DNA of 64,000 nucleotides from Mycobacterium gordonae (GTDB lineage: Bacteria > Actinomycetota > Actinomycetes > Mycobacteriales > Mycobacteriaceae), in contig NZ_LKTM01000035.1 in the NCBI RefSeq assembly GCF_001417955.2, forward strand, positions 1 to 64,000, read 5' to 3'. Below, in pieces: positions 20,663 to 29,695 of this stretch (positions are counted from its first letter, which is position 1; each line of letters begins with the position of its first letter). The notes under the pieces are model-generated. The model was not told the DNA's origin. It was given only the letters and a program-made list of their open reading frames with translations, and did not search any database. The translations under genes were made by a program, and so were the position numbers.

Positions 20663-22617
20663 GAACCGAACGGCCCCTGTCGGTGCTGATCGTGACCTAC
20701 AAGAGTCACGAACTGTTGGAGCAGTGCCTGGCCAGCGTCGCCGAACACGCGCCGCAGTTGCCGGTCTACGTCTACGAGAACAGCGGTGATCAGTACCCGG
20801 GCCGCGAGGAACTGGCCGCGCGCCATCCCGATGTGCACTGGGTGCTCGGTCCGGTGAATCTCGGCTTCGGGGCGGCCTTCAACGCACTGGCTGAGCACAC
20901 TCCCGACGACACCGATTTCCTGCTGCTGAACGCTGATACACGGTTGACCGGGCCGCTGACCCGGACCCTCGAGTTGTTCCGCCAACCCGGCGTCGCCGCC
21001 GTGTCGCCGCTGATCCAAGACCCCGGGGCGCCGGGCCCGCGGCTGTGGGACATCGCCACCAAGCACCGAACCCTGACCCGGTCGGTGGTGGCGGCCGCAG
21101 GCTATTCCGACCGGCTGCGCGGCACCCGGTTCTCCCATCTCTATCGCGAGCAGCCCACCGAGTCGGAGAGTATCGACGGGTACATGGCCGGCATCTGCCT
21201 GGCGATCAACCGCGACGCCTGGAACGAGATCGGCGGCTTCGACGAGGAATTCTTCCTCTACGGCGAAGAGACCGACTGGCAGGAGCGGGCCACCGCCGCC
21301 GGCTGGCGCATCCTGCTGGCCGACGAGCTGAACGCCGAGCACGGCAACCCGGCGGCCGGCACCACCGCCCGCGAATCGGTCTTCACACACGGCGCCGAGG
21401 TTTCCACCGTGGAACGCTTCCGCAACCGGGACTTGTTGCGTTCCAACATCGCACTGTTACTGGAACGCCAGGACAGTGTTCACCATGGGGACGCGTTCCT
21501 GGCCGCCACCTCGTTGCTGGACCGGGTCCAACGGTCCAAACGGGGTGCCCGCAAACGCGCCATCGATGCCCGTCGCACCGATAAGCCCTCCATCGTCGTC
21601 ACCACCAACCGCCTCGTCTACGGTGGTGCGGAGCGACAGAAAGCGCTACTGGCAACGGAATTGGATCGCCGCGGCTACCCCGTGACGGTCGTCTGCATGC
21701 AACGGTTCGGTCCGCTGCTCAAGGAGATCCCGCACAGCATCCGGGTAGTACGGCAGCCCTGGTGGGCGCCCATGGTCGATCTTCCGGACGGCCCGTCGGT
21801 GTTGATCAGTGGAGACACCAACACTGAGACCGGGTTCGCGACGCTCTGGAAGGCTGCCTCGCGTAACCGGCGCTGGCTGGTGGCCCCACACGTGCCGCCG
21901 GAGTCCGACCGGCCGATCTATTCCCGGCCGCTGACCGCCGCGATGAATCGCGCCGACGGCTTCATCGTTCTCGCCCGACGTCATTGGGACATGCTCACCC
22001 CGCACCACAAGGTCAGGGGACGGTACTTCGTGGCGCCCAACGGTGTAGCCGTCTCCGGCGAGCCCACCGAACGGGTCCGCGCCGCCGGTGAACCGCCGCA
22101 CCTGGTGATGCTGTCCCGCATCGTCGAGCACAAGAACCCTCACCTGCTGATCGACGCACTGAGCGGCCTGACCGAGCTGCCCTGGCGGCTCTCGATTTTC
22201 GGCGACGGACCCGACCGGGAGACCCTCGAAGCCCGCACGCCGGAGTCGTTGCGCGGGCGCATCCAATGGCGCGGATGGTCACCCGGGCCCGGCCCGGCGC
22301 TGGCCGATGCCGACCTGCTCTGCGTGCCAAGCCGTTCCGAGGCATTCCCTATGGTGATCCTCGAAGCCATGGCACGCGGGGTGCCGGTGGCAGCATCGGG
22401 CATCTGCGCGGTCCCGGAGATGCTGGACTTCGGCAAGGCCGGCTTCGTCGTCGAGCCCGTGTCGGTATCCGCGTGGCGCAACCAACTGGCCGAAATTCTC
22501 ACCGACCTCGATGCGCTGCCGGAGGTCGGATGGCGCGGCTTCGAGCGGCTACAAACGCATTACACCGTGGAAGCGATGACCGATGCCTACCTCGATGCGA
22601 TCGGCGCGGTGATGTGA
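20659..22617 (+). CDS. Two-domain glycosyltransferase (GT2-GT4 fusion)
   Basis: The 652-aa protein joins two catalytic domains. Residues about 1-285 are a rhamnosyltransferase-like GT2 (LSVLIVTYKSHELLEQCLAS, GFGAAFNALA, LLLNADTRL, GFDEEFFLYGEETDWQERA). Residues about 305-650 are a GT-B fold GT4 (NRLVYGGAERQKALLATEL, LVMLSRIVEHKNPHLLIDAL, FGDGPDRETLE, PSRSEAFPMVILEAMARGVP with the E-x7-E motif). Two successive linkages could be made by one chain. It has ATGA and GTGA overlaps on both sides. Confidence 0.9.
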   Translation: MRTERPLSVLIVTYKSHELLEQCLASVAEHAPQLPVYVYENSGDQYPGREELAARHPDVHWVLGPVNLGFGAAFNALAEHTPDDTDFLLLNADTRLTGPLTRTLELFRQPGVAAVSPLIQDPGAPGPRLWDIATKHRTLTRSVVAAAGYSDRLRGTRFSHLYREQPTESESIDGYMAGICLAINRDAWNEIGGFDEEFFLYGEETDWQERATAAGWRILLADELNAEHGNPAAGTTARESVFTHGAEVSTVERFRNRDLLRSNIALLLERQDSVHHGDAFLAATSLLDRVQRSKRGARKRAIDARRTDKPSIVVTTNRLVYGGAERQKALLATELDRRGYPVTVVCMQRFGPLLKEIPHSIRVVRQPWWAPMVDLPDGPSVLISGDTNTETGFATLWKAASRNRRWLVAPHVPPESDRPIYSRPLTAAMNRADGFIVLARRHWDMLTPHHKVRGRYFVAPNGVAVSGEPTERVRAAGEPPHLVMLSRIVEHKNPHLLIDALSGLTELPWRLSIFGDGPDRETLEARTPESLRGRIQWRGWSPGPGPALADADLLCVPSRSEAFPMVILEAMARGVPVAASGICAVPEMLDFGKAGFVVEPVSVSAWRNQLAEILTDLDALPEVGWRGFERLQTHYTVEAMTDAYLDAIGAVM

Positions 22618-23924
22618 GCCTCACCGTGCTGCCCGTGAAACCCGAACAGACCCGACGAAACGAGAATTACATGAAGTGCCGCCTGTGCGACTCGCAGCGC
22701 ATGCTCAGCGTGCTGGACCTGGGTGCGACGCCGCCGTGTGAAAAGATCCTCTCCCCGGAGGAATTGGACCTGCCCGAACCCACCTACCCGCTGCACCTGC
22801 GCCTGTGCGAAGACTGCCTGCTGCTGCAGATTCCCGCGCTGATCACACCCGAGGAAACCTTCACCGAATACGCCTACTACTCCTCGTATTCCGACAGCTG
22901 GGTCCAGCATGCCGAGACCTTTGTCGATCAGGCCGTCAAGCGCCTCGGGCTGGGACCCGATTCGTTCATGGTCGAGGTCGCCAGCAACGACGGGTATCTG
23001 CTGCAGCACGCTGTCGCCCGGGGCATCCCCTGCTTGGGCATCGAGCCCTCGCTCAACGTCGGGGCGGCCGCCACCAAACGTGGCGTGCCCACCGTGTCCG
23101 AGTTCCTCAATCCGGCGCTGGCCCGCCGGGTCCGCGCCCAACACGGTTCGGCGAACCTGGTGGTGGCCAACAACGTGTACGCGCATATCCCCGACCTGCG
23201 TGGCTTCACCCAATCGCTGCGCGGGCTGCTCGCCGACGACGGGTGGCTGAGCATCGAGGTGCACCATGCGCTGAACCTGGTGTGCCTGGGCCAGTTCGAC
23301 ACGATCTATCACGAGCACTTCCAGTACTACACGGTGTTTTCGGCGCAGAACGCGCTCGCCAGCGCCGGACTGGCCGTGGTCGACGTCGAACTGCTGCCCA
23401 CCCATGGCGGGTCCATCCGCGTGTGGGCCCGGCCGATCGAAGTTGCCGGACCACCCACCGAGCGCGTCAACAAGATCCTGCGCATCGAAGAGGCTGCGGG
23501 ACTACACCGCCCCGAGGGATACCTGCAATTGCGTCACCGCACCGAGGAGATCCGCCACGACCTGCTGCGGTTCCTGCTGCAGTGCCGCGCCGAGGGGAAG
23601 CGCGTCGTCGGTTACGGTGCTCCGGGCAAGGGCAACACCTTGCTGAACTACTGCGGAATCCGTACCGACCTGCTGGAGTACACCGTCGACCGAAATCCGT
23701 ACAAGCACGGTCACTTCACCCCCGGCACCCGGATTCCGATTCACGATCCGCAGATGATCGCCAAGGACCGCCCGGATGTTGTGCTCGTGCTCCCCTGGAA
23801 CCTGGAAACCGAACTCACCGAGCAACTCAGCTATGTCACCGAGTGGGGCGGACAGATCGTCTACCCGCTCCCGAATCTGCACCTGGCGACGAACGTGCAT
23901 TCGCGCAGTGCCGCGGCCGGGTGA
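22614..23924 (+). CDS. NovU/TylCIII-type SAM-dependent C-methyltransferase
   Basis: This 436-aa enzyme has the three-part layout of deoxysugar C-methyltransferases: an N-terminal zinc domain (CRLCDS ... CEDC), a Rossmann SAM domain with VEVASNDGYLLQHA, the family active-site stretch IYHEHFQYYT, and a C-terminal Methyltransf_14-like domain (GYGAPGKGNTLLNYC). Relatives add a branch methyl to NDP-4-keto-deoxysugars. GTG at 22614 overlaps the preceding stop; an alternative ATG at 22671 begins right at the zinc domain. A branched-chain sugar in the polymer is the simplest inference. Confidence 0.85.
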   Translation: MSLTVLPVKPEQTRRNENYMKCRLCDSQRMLSVLDLGATPPCEKILSPEELDLPEPTYPLHLRLCEDCLLLQIPALITPEETFTEYAYYSSYSDSWVQHAETFVDQAVKRLGLGPDSFMVEVASNDGYLLQHAVARGIPCLGIEPSLNVGAAATKRGVPTVSEFLNPALARRVRAQHGSANLVVANNVYAHIPDLRGFTQSLRGLLADDGWLSIEVHHALNLVCLGQFDTIYHEHFQYYTVFSAQNALASAGLAVVDVELLPTHGGSIRVWARPIEVAGPPTERVNKILRIEEAAGLHRPEGYLQLRHRTEEIRHDLLRFLLQCRAEGKRVVGYGAPGKGNTLLNYCGIRTDLLEYTVDRNPYKHGHFTPGTRIPIHDPQMIAKDRPDVVLVLPWNLETELTEQLSYVTEWGGQIVYPLPNLHLATNVHSRSAAAG

Positions 23925-25024
23925 GCCGCTGCCGGGGCTGCGGCGACACTGACCTGACCCGGGTTCTCGATCTGGGCAAAGCGCCTGCGGCCGAACAGTT
24001 TCCACTGCGCTCAGAACCCCTGACCCCGGCGGAGACGATGCACGCACTCGCAATGGACCTGTGCGGCTGCTGCGGCCTTGCCCAACTGGCCGGAGACGAC
24101 GCCTTCCAAGCCGCCGAAGAGCAGCAGAGCGTCGAGCCGCAGGCGATGCTGGACCAGGCGGCGGACGCGGTGCAACGGGTCGCAGCAGGTGGCTGGCTGC
24201 GCGGCAGTACGGTTCGTGAGTTCGGCAGTCCGCACGGCGGAACCTGGCTGCCGATGTTCACCGACCGCGGCTATCGCGAGGCCGAGATCGCCGACGTGGT
24301 CCTCGACACGTTCGGGCTCATGCATGATCCGGATCAGCGTGCCGCGTTCGAACTCCGGGCCAAGGCCACCGCGCTAGACGGAGTTCTGCTGGTGCAGATC
24401 CCGTCACTGATGGCGATGGTCAGCCAGGGACAGTGGAACCTGTTGCGGCATAGCCACTTCGGCTATCACTCGCTGACCGCGCTGACGAATCTGCTCGGAT
24501 CGGTGGGGATGAGCATCGCCACCGTATGGGAATTTGACCTGCTCGGGGGAACATATCTGGCCGCGGCGGTGCACGGCCGGGTCGCGCGGGACGAGCGCGC
24601 GGACGAGATCTTGAAGCTTGAGCGGCAGTTCGGAGTGACGAAACCCTACGTACTTCGGAGAATGCAGAAGGCGGTCGACGTTCACGTTGAACAGCTGCGT
24701 CAGTGGCTGGAAGCACAGGCCGATCAACAGATTTCGGTATACGCGTACTGCGCCGGGTCGCGGGTGCCGGGGTTGTTCAGCGTCGCGGGCATAGACCAGC
24801 GGCTCATCAAGGGAATCGCCGACGCCTCGCCCGACAAGCATGGACGCCGGGTGCCGGGAACAGACATCGAGATCATCTCCCCCGAGCAGCTCATCGCCGC
24901 AGATCCCGATCGGGTATTGCTGACGTTGCCGTACCTCTACGACGAAGTACGGCGCACGTACCCGCAGTTGGACGGACGCTGGTGGGTGGACCACGGCACA
25001 TCGGTCGCCGAGGGTCAAGCGTGA
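23921..25024 (+). CDS. Divergent paralogue of the NovU/TylCIII-type methyltransferase
   Basis: The 367-aa protein is clearly related to its upstream neighbour: zinc-type pairs (CRGCGD ... CGCCGL), a LDLGKAP stretch and a matching C-terminal region (VYAYCAGSRVPGLFS). However, the SAM loop reads REFGSPHGGTWL and the active-site YHEH is replaced by RHSH. It is about 70 residues shorter. It may accept a different sugar or have lost methyl transfer and serve as a partner. Start GTG overlaps the previous stop (GTGA). Confidence 0.75.
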   Translation: MSRCRGCGDTDLTRVLDLGKAPAAEQFPLRSEPLTPAETMHALAMDLCGCCGLAQLAGDDAFQAAEEQQSVEPQAMLDQAADAVQRVAAGGWLRGSTVREFGSPHGGTWLPMFTDRGYREAEIADVVLDTFGLMHDPDQRAAFELRAKATALDGVLLVQIPSLMAMVSQGQWNLLRHSHFGYHSLTALTNLLGSVGMSIATVWEFDLLGGTYLAAAVHGRVARDERADEILKLERQFGVTKPYVLRRMQKAVDVHVEQLRQWLEAQADQQISVYAYCAGSRVPGLFSVAGIDQRLIKGIADASPDKHGRRVPGTDIEIISPEQLIAADPDRVLLTLPYLYDEVRRTYPQLDGRWWVDHGTSVAEGQA

Positions 25025-26103
25025 TGCAGCCTCGGATTCTGTGGCTTTCGCCGTGGCTGCGGCCGCTGGCGCGCGTGCAGGTGGAGGCGCTGCGTCGACA
25101 CGGTGCCGATGTGCTGCTGGTGACTTCCGACCAGCACCCGGAGTCCGGTGCCGCTCGCGAGTACGAACTCGTCCTGGATCCGCGATTCCGCACCGCGGCA
25201 ACATGGCGTCCCAGTTTCGCGGCGTGGCAACGCATTCGCCAGTACCGCCCGGACGTGGTGGTGACCGAACTGGTCCGTGATCCCCGATGGATCGCGCTGG
25301 CTGGGCGGGCCCCACGCATTCAGCTGATACATGACGACCGTCCGCACGATCCCGCCGAGCAGCGGCCGTCCTATGAACTCGCGGTGTTCGACCGTTGGGG
25401 CGCCCGCTCGGCGGCCACTGTCACCTACAGCAATTACGTTGCGGCACGGGTCACCACCCGACGCGACGTGGCGGGCACGCCGGTGCACGTGCTGCCGCTC
25501 ACCAGCGACCTGAATCCGGCTCTCGTCACTGAGCCGGTGGCCCCGCAGCATCGCCGTGATTTCGTCATGATCGGCCGGCTGAATCCCTACAAGAACCTGG
25601 ATGTGGTGCTGCGGGCCTGGCAGCAGCATATCGGTGGAAAATGCTGGCGTGGGGACAAACTGGTGCTGATCGGCGACGGGTCGATTGACCCTGCACGATT
25701 GCCTGCTCACACCGAATGGCGACCCGGTCGTTACCGCTACGCCGACGTGCTCGGCACGCTGGCCGCGGCCAAGGGTTCGGTGGCCCATTACCGGCGCGCG
25801 TCGCAGAGTGGAGTGCAGGTCCTGTCGATGCAGCTGGGCGTGATGCCCATCGTCTCCGATCGGGGCGGCTTGCCCGAATACCAACCGCCGGAATGCCATT
25901 TGGTCGGGGTCGACGACGTTGCCGGTCTGGCAGCCACTTTCGACGAGCTCGCCGATCCGGCCGCGGCGGCCCGCCTCGGCGCCGTTGCGGCGCGGCACTA
26001 TGAGCAGCGGTTCGCCGTCGACCACGCGGCGCAGCGGCTACTGGACGTGATCAGCGGCAGCTATCCGTCGTCGTCGCCGGTTTCCAGATGTTTCTCCGGG
26101 TGA
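25024..26103 (+). CDS. GT4-family glycosyltransferase
   Basis: This 359-aa GT-B type enzyme has ILWLSPWLRPLARVQVEALRR at the N-terminus, the acceptor-to-donor linker FVMIGRLNPYKNLDVVLRAW, and a donor site region (QSGVQVLSMQLGVMPIVSDRGGLPEY). The usual E-x7-E pair is not obvious, so a less typical donor site is possible. ATG at 25024 overlaps the previous stop by one base (TGATG); a GTG lies immediately before it. It is the last gene of the plus operon, ending about 35 bases before a strong hairpin. Confidence 0.8.
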   Translation: MQPRILWLSPWLRPLARVQVEALRRHGADVLLVTSDQHPESGAAREYELVLDPRFRTAATWRPSFAAWQRIRQYRPDVVVTELVRDPRWIALAGRAPRIQLIHDDRPHDPAEQRPSYELAVFDRWGARSAATVTYSNYVAARVTTRRDVAGTPVHVLPLTSDLNPALVTEPVAPQHRRDFVMIGRLNPYKNLDVVLRAWQQHIGGKCWRGDKLVLIGDGSIDPARLPAHTEWRPGRYRYADVLGTLAAAKGSVAHYRRASQSGVQVLSMQLGVMPIVSDRGGLPEYQPPECHLVGVDDVAGLAATFDELADPAAAARLGAVAARHYEQRFAVDHAAQRLLDVISGSYPSSSPVSRCFSG

Positions 26104-26137
26104 TGCATGCAGTTGGTGCGGGGCCGTCCGAAGTCTA

Positions 26138-26168
26138 GGTGTTTGGGTGCGAAGCGCACCCAAACGCC
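26138..26168. terminator. Hairpin between the two convergent exopolysaccharide operons
   Basis: The arms 26138-26151 and 26155-26168 pair over 14 bases with a single G-T wobble, around a three-base AAG loop. No T-tract follows, as usual for mycobacterial terminators. It lies 35 bases after the plus operon's last stop and 97 bases from the minus operon's last stop, so it can serve both. Confidence 0.75.
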
Positions 26169-26264
26169 TCGGTCCAGTCCTCAAGTGTGCTGCGACCCAC
26201 GCCCCAATTCTATTGCGGGCCAATGACAACTGAGTTCAACGCCCGCTGCACCGCGCCAAGCGGC

Positions 26265-28217
26265 TCACTCGCGGAAGCCCGCCACCAACTCCGGTGACCG
26301 GACCGCCACGAAATCGTGCACGTAACCCTGCGGCATGGCGAAGGGGTGAAACTCTTCCGAATTCTCCCCCGGATTCAAATAGGCGATCTGATCACGCTGC
26401 ACATCGAACTCGGCGATCGGCCGCAACGCCGACTCGGTGACATAGAACAAGTGATAACCCAGTCCCTCGATCTCACCGAACACGTCACTGATCGGCACCG
26501 AAAGATGGCGCTGCTCGATCTCGATCAAAATCGCTGGGCGGCAACGCCGGAACATCTCGCTGCCGCCGCGCAGCACCGACATCTCATGGCCTTCCACGTC
26601 GATCTTCACAAAGTCGACGTCGATGCCGGGTCGGAGCACGTCGTCGAGGCGCACCAGCGGAACCTCAATCCGCCGGACGTCCACCTTCTGCCCGTCGAAC
26701 CCGTGGGCCAGACTGCCCTGCGCGGTCACCTGCCGCCGGCGGTGCTCCGGCACCAGCAGTTGCGCGGTTCCGGGCTCGTCGGAAACCGCCGCCTGGCTGA
26801 AGTGCACGTGCGCAAAACTGTCAGTGAGCTTGCGCAGCATCGGGGCGTTGGCGGGGTGCGGCTCAAAGCTGTAGAGCCGTCCGGACTTTCCGACTCGGCG
26901 GGCCAGATGGTAGGTGAACAGGCCCCAGCTCGCACCCACGTCGACGACGGTCGCACCGCCGGGAGCGAAGTGATCCGCCACCAACATTGCCAGATCCTGC
27001 GTCCGCCGCCGGCGCCAAAGCGCCTCGGCCGCCGTCGTCATCGCGGGTCGGCCCAGCAGCCGGCCTACGTTGCGTACCGTCACATACCTGGCCGCCCAGT
27101 TGGCCGCTTCGCTCTGGCGCAGAACATCTTTCACCGACATTCCGGTACTACCTTCCTCTGTGATCAGGGCGGTCCACAGCTGTGTCAACCGCTGATACCA
27201 GCAGTCCAGCCCGAAGTCGCGGGCTCGGACTCGGGCGGCTGCGCCCAGACTGGCTCGCAGTTCGGAGTCTTTGAGCAGTTGGTGCAGCGCATCGGTGATC
27301 TGCTCGGGACGGCCCGGCGCTACCACCAACCCGGTCACCCGGTCGGTGATCGCCTCGTCGATGCTTCCCACCAGCGTCGTCACCGGCGCAAGACCGTACG
27401 CCATGGCTTCCAGCAACGCCATCGGCAGGCCCTCGTCGTGGCTTGGCAGCACGAAAATGTGTGCATCTCTGAGTAATTCGTCGCGCGCGGCCGGATCCAG
27501 CCAACCCACAACATCAATGGTGCCGCCCAGACCGGCCGCGGCGACCGCCGCACGCACCTCGTCCACCTCGCCGTCGCCCGCCAGCGTCATCCGCAGCCGG
27601 GCCCGCATGTCGTCATCCAGCGCCCCGACAGCTTCGATCAGGTCGTAGCTGCCCTTGCGCACTCCCAACCGGCCCAGCGAAACCGCATGCACCCGATCGA
27701 CATTCGCGTGCTCAACCGCAACCGGCGGAATGGGAACCGCATTGTTCAGCACCGAGATCCGCTCGACGGGCACCCGCAGTCTGCCGGCGTATTCCTCGAC
27801 ATGACGGCGGCCGAGCACCAGCCACTGATCGGCCACCAGCACCCGCCGAACCAGTCGCTGCACGGTCGGGCGCAGTCCGTCGAACCAGCCGGCGAAGTCG
27901 TAGCTGTGCGCGTGCACCACGGTCGGGACGTTCGCCCGGCGCGCTGCGGCCAGTGGCAGCGCCTTGCGCACCACACTGCCCCCGTGCGCCAGGTGCACGT
28001 GCAGCACGTCGACCCGCCTCAGTGCCACCAGCCAGGCGGCCCGCAACATCCCCGTCGCACCGACCCAGAGCCGAAACCACAGCGGCCCTTCGATATACGT
28101 CGGCACCGTGATGACGCAGGCGTCGGGGTGGGCGGCCATCAAGGTGATCACGGTGGCCATGCCGCCGCGGCTGGCCGCCTGCGCGGGCGCTGGACCCACC
28201 ACCAGCACCCGCGTCAC
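26265..28217 (-). CDS. GT4 glycosyltransferase fused to an FkbM-family methyltransferase
   Basis: Residues 1-355 are a GT4 enzyme (VLVVGPAPAQAASRGGMATV, HAHSYDF, SLGRLGVRKGSYDLIEAV, PSHDEGLPMALLEAMAYGL with the E-x7-E pair). From residue 360 begins an FkbM methyltransferase (VVDVGASWGLFTYHLA SAM loop, FVKIDVEGHEMSVLRGG, YVHDFVAV). The product could transfer a sugar and O-methylate it. At the junction GAGGAAGG precedes an in-frame ATG at 27140, so the methyltransferase might also be made alone. The start overlaps the stop of the wzy-like gene (ATGA). Confidence 0.88.
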   Translation of the reverse strand: MTRVLVVGPAPAQAASRGGMATVITLMAAHPDACVITVPTYIEGPLWFRLWVGATGMLRAAWLVALRRVDVLHVHLAHGGSVVRKALPLAAARRANVPTVVHAHSYDFAGWFDGLRPTVQRLVRRVLVADQWLVLGRRHVEEYAGRLRVPVERISVLNNAVPIPPVAVEHANVDRVHAVSLGRLGVRKGSYDLIEAVGALDDDMRARLRMTLAGDGEVDEVRAAVAAAGLGGTIDVVGWLDPAARDELLRDAHIFVLPSHDEGLPMALLEAMAYGLAPVTTLVGSIDEAITDRVTGLVVAPGRPEQITDALHQLLKDSELRASLGAAARVRARDFGLDCWYQRLTQLWTALITEEGSTGMSVKDVLRQSEAANWAARYVTVRNVGRLLGRPAMTTAAEALWRRRRTQDLAMLVADHFAPGGATVVDVGASWGLFTYHLARRVGKSGRLYSFEPHPANAPMLRKLTDSFAHVHFSQAAVSDEPGTAQLLVPEHRRRQVTAQGSLAHGFDGQKVDVRRIEVPLVRLDDVLRPGIDVDFVKIDVEGHEMSVLRGGSEMFRRCRPAILIEIEQRHLSVPISDVFGEIEGLGYHLFYVTESALRPIAEFDVQRDQIAYLNPGENSEEFHPFAMPQGYVHDFVAVRSPELVAGFRE

Positions 28218-29695
28218 CGGGACTCCCCGGCAAGCACCGGTTCGGCCGGGACAGGTTCCAAGATGTCGACGCTCTCCTCAGCGCGCCGTCCCCGCATCGC
28301 GAATGCCATCGCCCCGCCCAGCGTGATGCCTAGCGTCATCGCGTTGGTCGGTTCCTCCGGAAGCGGGTCGATGATGCACATCACCATCAGACCGGTGCTG
28401 ACGGCCGCACTGATCTTGGCCGGCACCGACGCGCTGCGCAGCGCGCGCACCAGTGGCGTCAGCGCGAATACCGCGAAACCGGCCATCCCCACGGCGCCGG
28501 ACTTCGCCAGCCACCACAGGTAGAAGTTGTGCGCGTAGGTGGTGCCCAGCGACTGGGTGAACTCGTTGGGATCGTCACCGCCGAAGGGCAACTGGTAGGC
28601 GTAGCCGAGCCCATGCCCGAACAGCGGTGCCTGAGCGATCGCTTCGTTGAGGTGGCGGTCTTCCTCGAATCTGGCCAGCGTGGACGGATCCTGCGTGAGC
28701 GCCGCACCGGATGACCTACCGAGCACCCGGTGACTGAACCCGGTGATCTGATTGGCCAGCCACACCCCGGCCGACGAGTCGCCGAGCAGAAAGAGCGCAC
28801 CCGGGATCGTCACCGCCAGAATGCCCGCAGCGGTCACCGCCAGCCGGGCCGCCCGCCGCACCGACGACCAGCCCATGCTTGCGAAGAACGCAACGACGGC
28901 CGCCACCCCGATCGAGATCAGGGTGTTGCGGGTGAACGCCAGCACCGCCACCACCAGGGCGGGCGGACCCAGCAGCAGGTAGGTGGCCGGCTTCACCCGC
29001 CCGAGGATCTGCGCGGCGACCAACGCGGTCAGCACGGCGATGGCCGGAATCAGGGCGGACGTGATGATCCGGTTCGCATCGTCTCCGGTGTCCATCTGCA
29101 AGCTCTCGGTGCGGCCGGCCAGCCGAATGCCACCGGAGGAACCCAGGACGGCCATCCCGGCCGAGAACCACAGCGTGAACGCTATGGCGTGCATCGACAA
29201 CATCAGGTAGTCGCCGTACACCACCACGAGCGCGAGCACGAAACCGGCGAGCATCTCCAACAGAAACGTCGTTTCCCGCACCACGATCGCGGTGCTGTGT
29301 CCCATCGAGAAGCCAACCGCGGCAAAGTAAATCACGAAGAGTCCGAACATCCCCGGCAGCAGATAATCGGACATGCGCAACCGCACCACCGGCAGCACGA
29401 AGCAGATCGCCAGCACCAGCACCACATGGGAGGCGTAAATCGACACGGGACCGATCACTTTGCCCACGTGCAGTCCCTGCGGCAGCGCGGCACACCCCAG
29501 AAACAGCGCCAGCCCGATCATGAGTTCCGGCTTGGCCCAGTAGACGATCAGGAAGAACGTCAGACCGACCAGCAGGATGCCCTGGGTGGTGTTGCGGACG
29601 GACAGCGCGCCGTAAACGAAGCACCCGAACAGGAAGAGCGCCAACATGATTGCGGCCATCGCCAGGCGATGACGACTCCGCAGATAGCGGATCAC
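28214..29695 (-). CDS. Wzy/O-antigen ligase-like membrane protein
   Basis: The 493-aa protein has about 11-12 hydrophobic helices. A long loop in the second half contains GHGLGYAYQLPFGGDD and TTYAHNFYLWWLAKSGAVG, the Wzy_C type region with the conserved His-Asn of polymerases and ligases. It would join lipid-linked repeat units (Wzy) or ligate the chain to an acceptor on the outer face of the plasma membrane. Four-base overlaps with both neighbours show a tight operon. Confidence 0.87.
   Translation of the reverse strand: MIRYLRSRHRLAMAAIMLALFLFGCFVYGALSVRNTTQGILLVGLTFFLIVYWAKPELMIGLALFLGCAALPQGLHVGKVIGPVSIYASHVVLVLAICFVLPVVRLRMSDYLLPGMFGLFVIYFAAVGFSMGHSTAIVVRETTFLLEMLAGFVLALVVVYGDYLMLSMHAIAFTLWFSAGMAVLGSSGGIRLAGRTESLQMDTGDDANRIITSALIPAIAVLTALVAAQILGRVKPATYLLLGPPALVVAVLAFTRNTLISIGVAAVVAFFASMGWSSVRRAARLAVTAAGILAVTIPGALFLLGDSSAGVWLANQITGFSHRVLGRSSGAALTQDPSTLARFEEDRHLNEAIAQAPLFGHGLGYAYQLPFGGDDPNEFTQSLGTTYAHNFYLWWLAKSGAVGMAGFAVFALTPLVRALRSASVPAKISAAVSTGLMVMCIIDPLPEEPTNAMTLGITLGGAMAFAMRGRRAEESVDILEPVPAEPVLAGESR

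Noticed and set aside
23921..25024. Calling the second methyltransferase homologue a pseudogene
   Set aside because: The frame is intact, in tight GTGA overlap with both neighbours and keeps its zinc cysteines, so divergence of function is more likely than decay.
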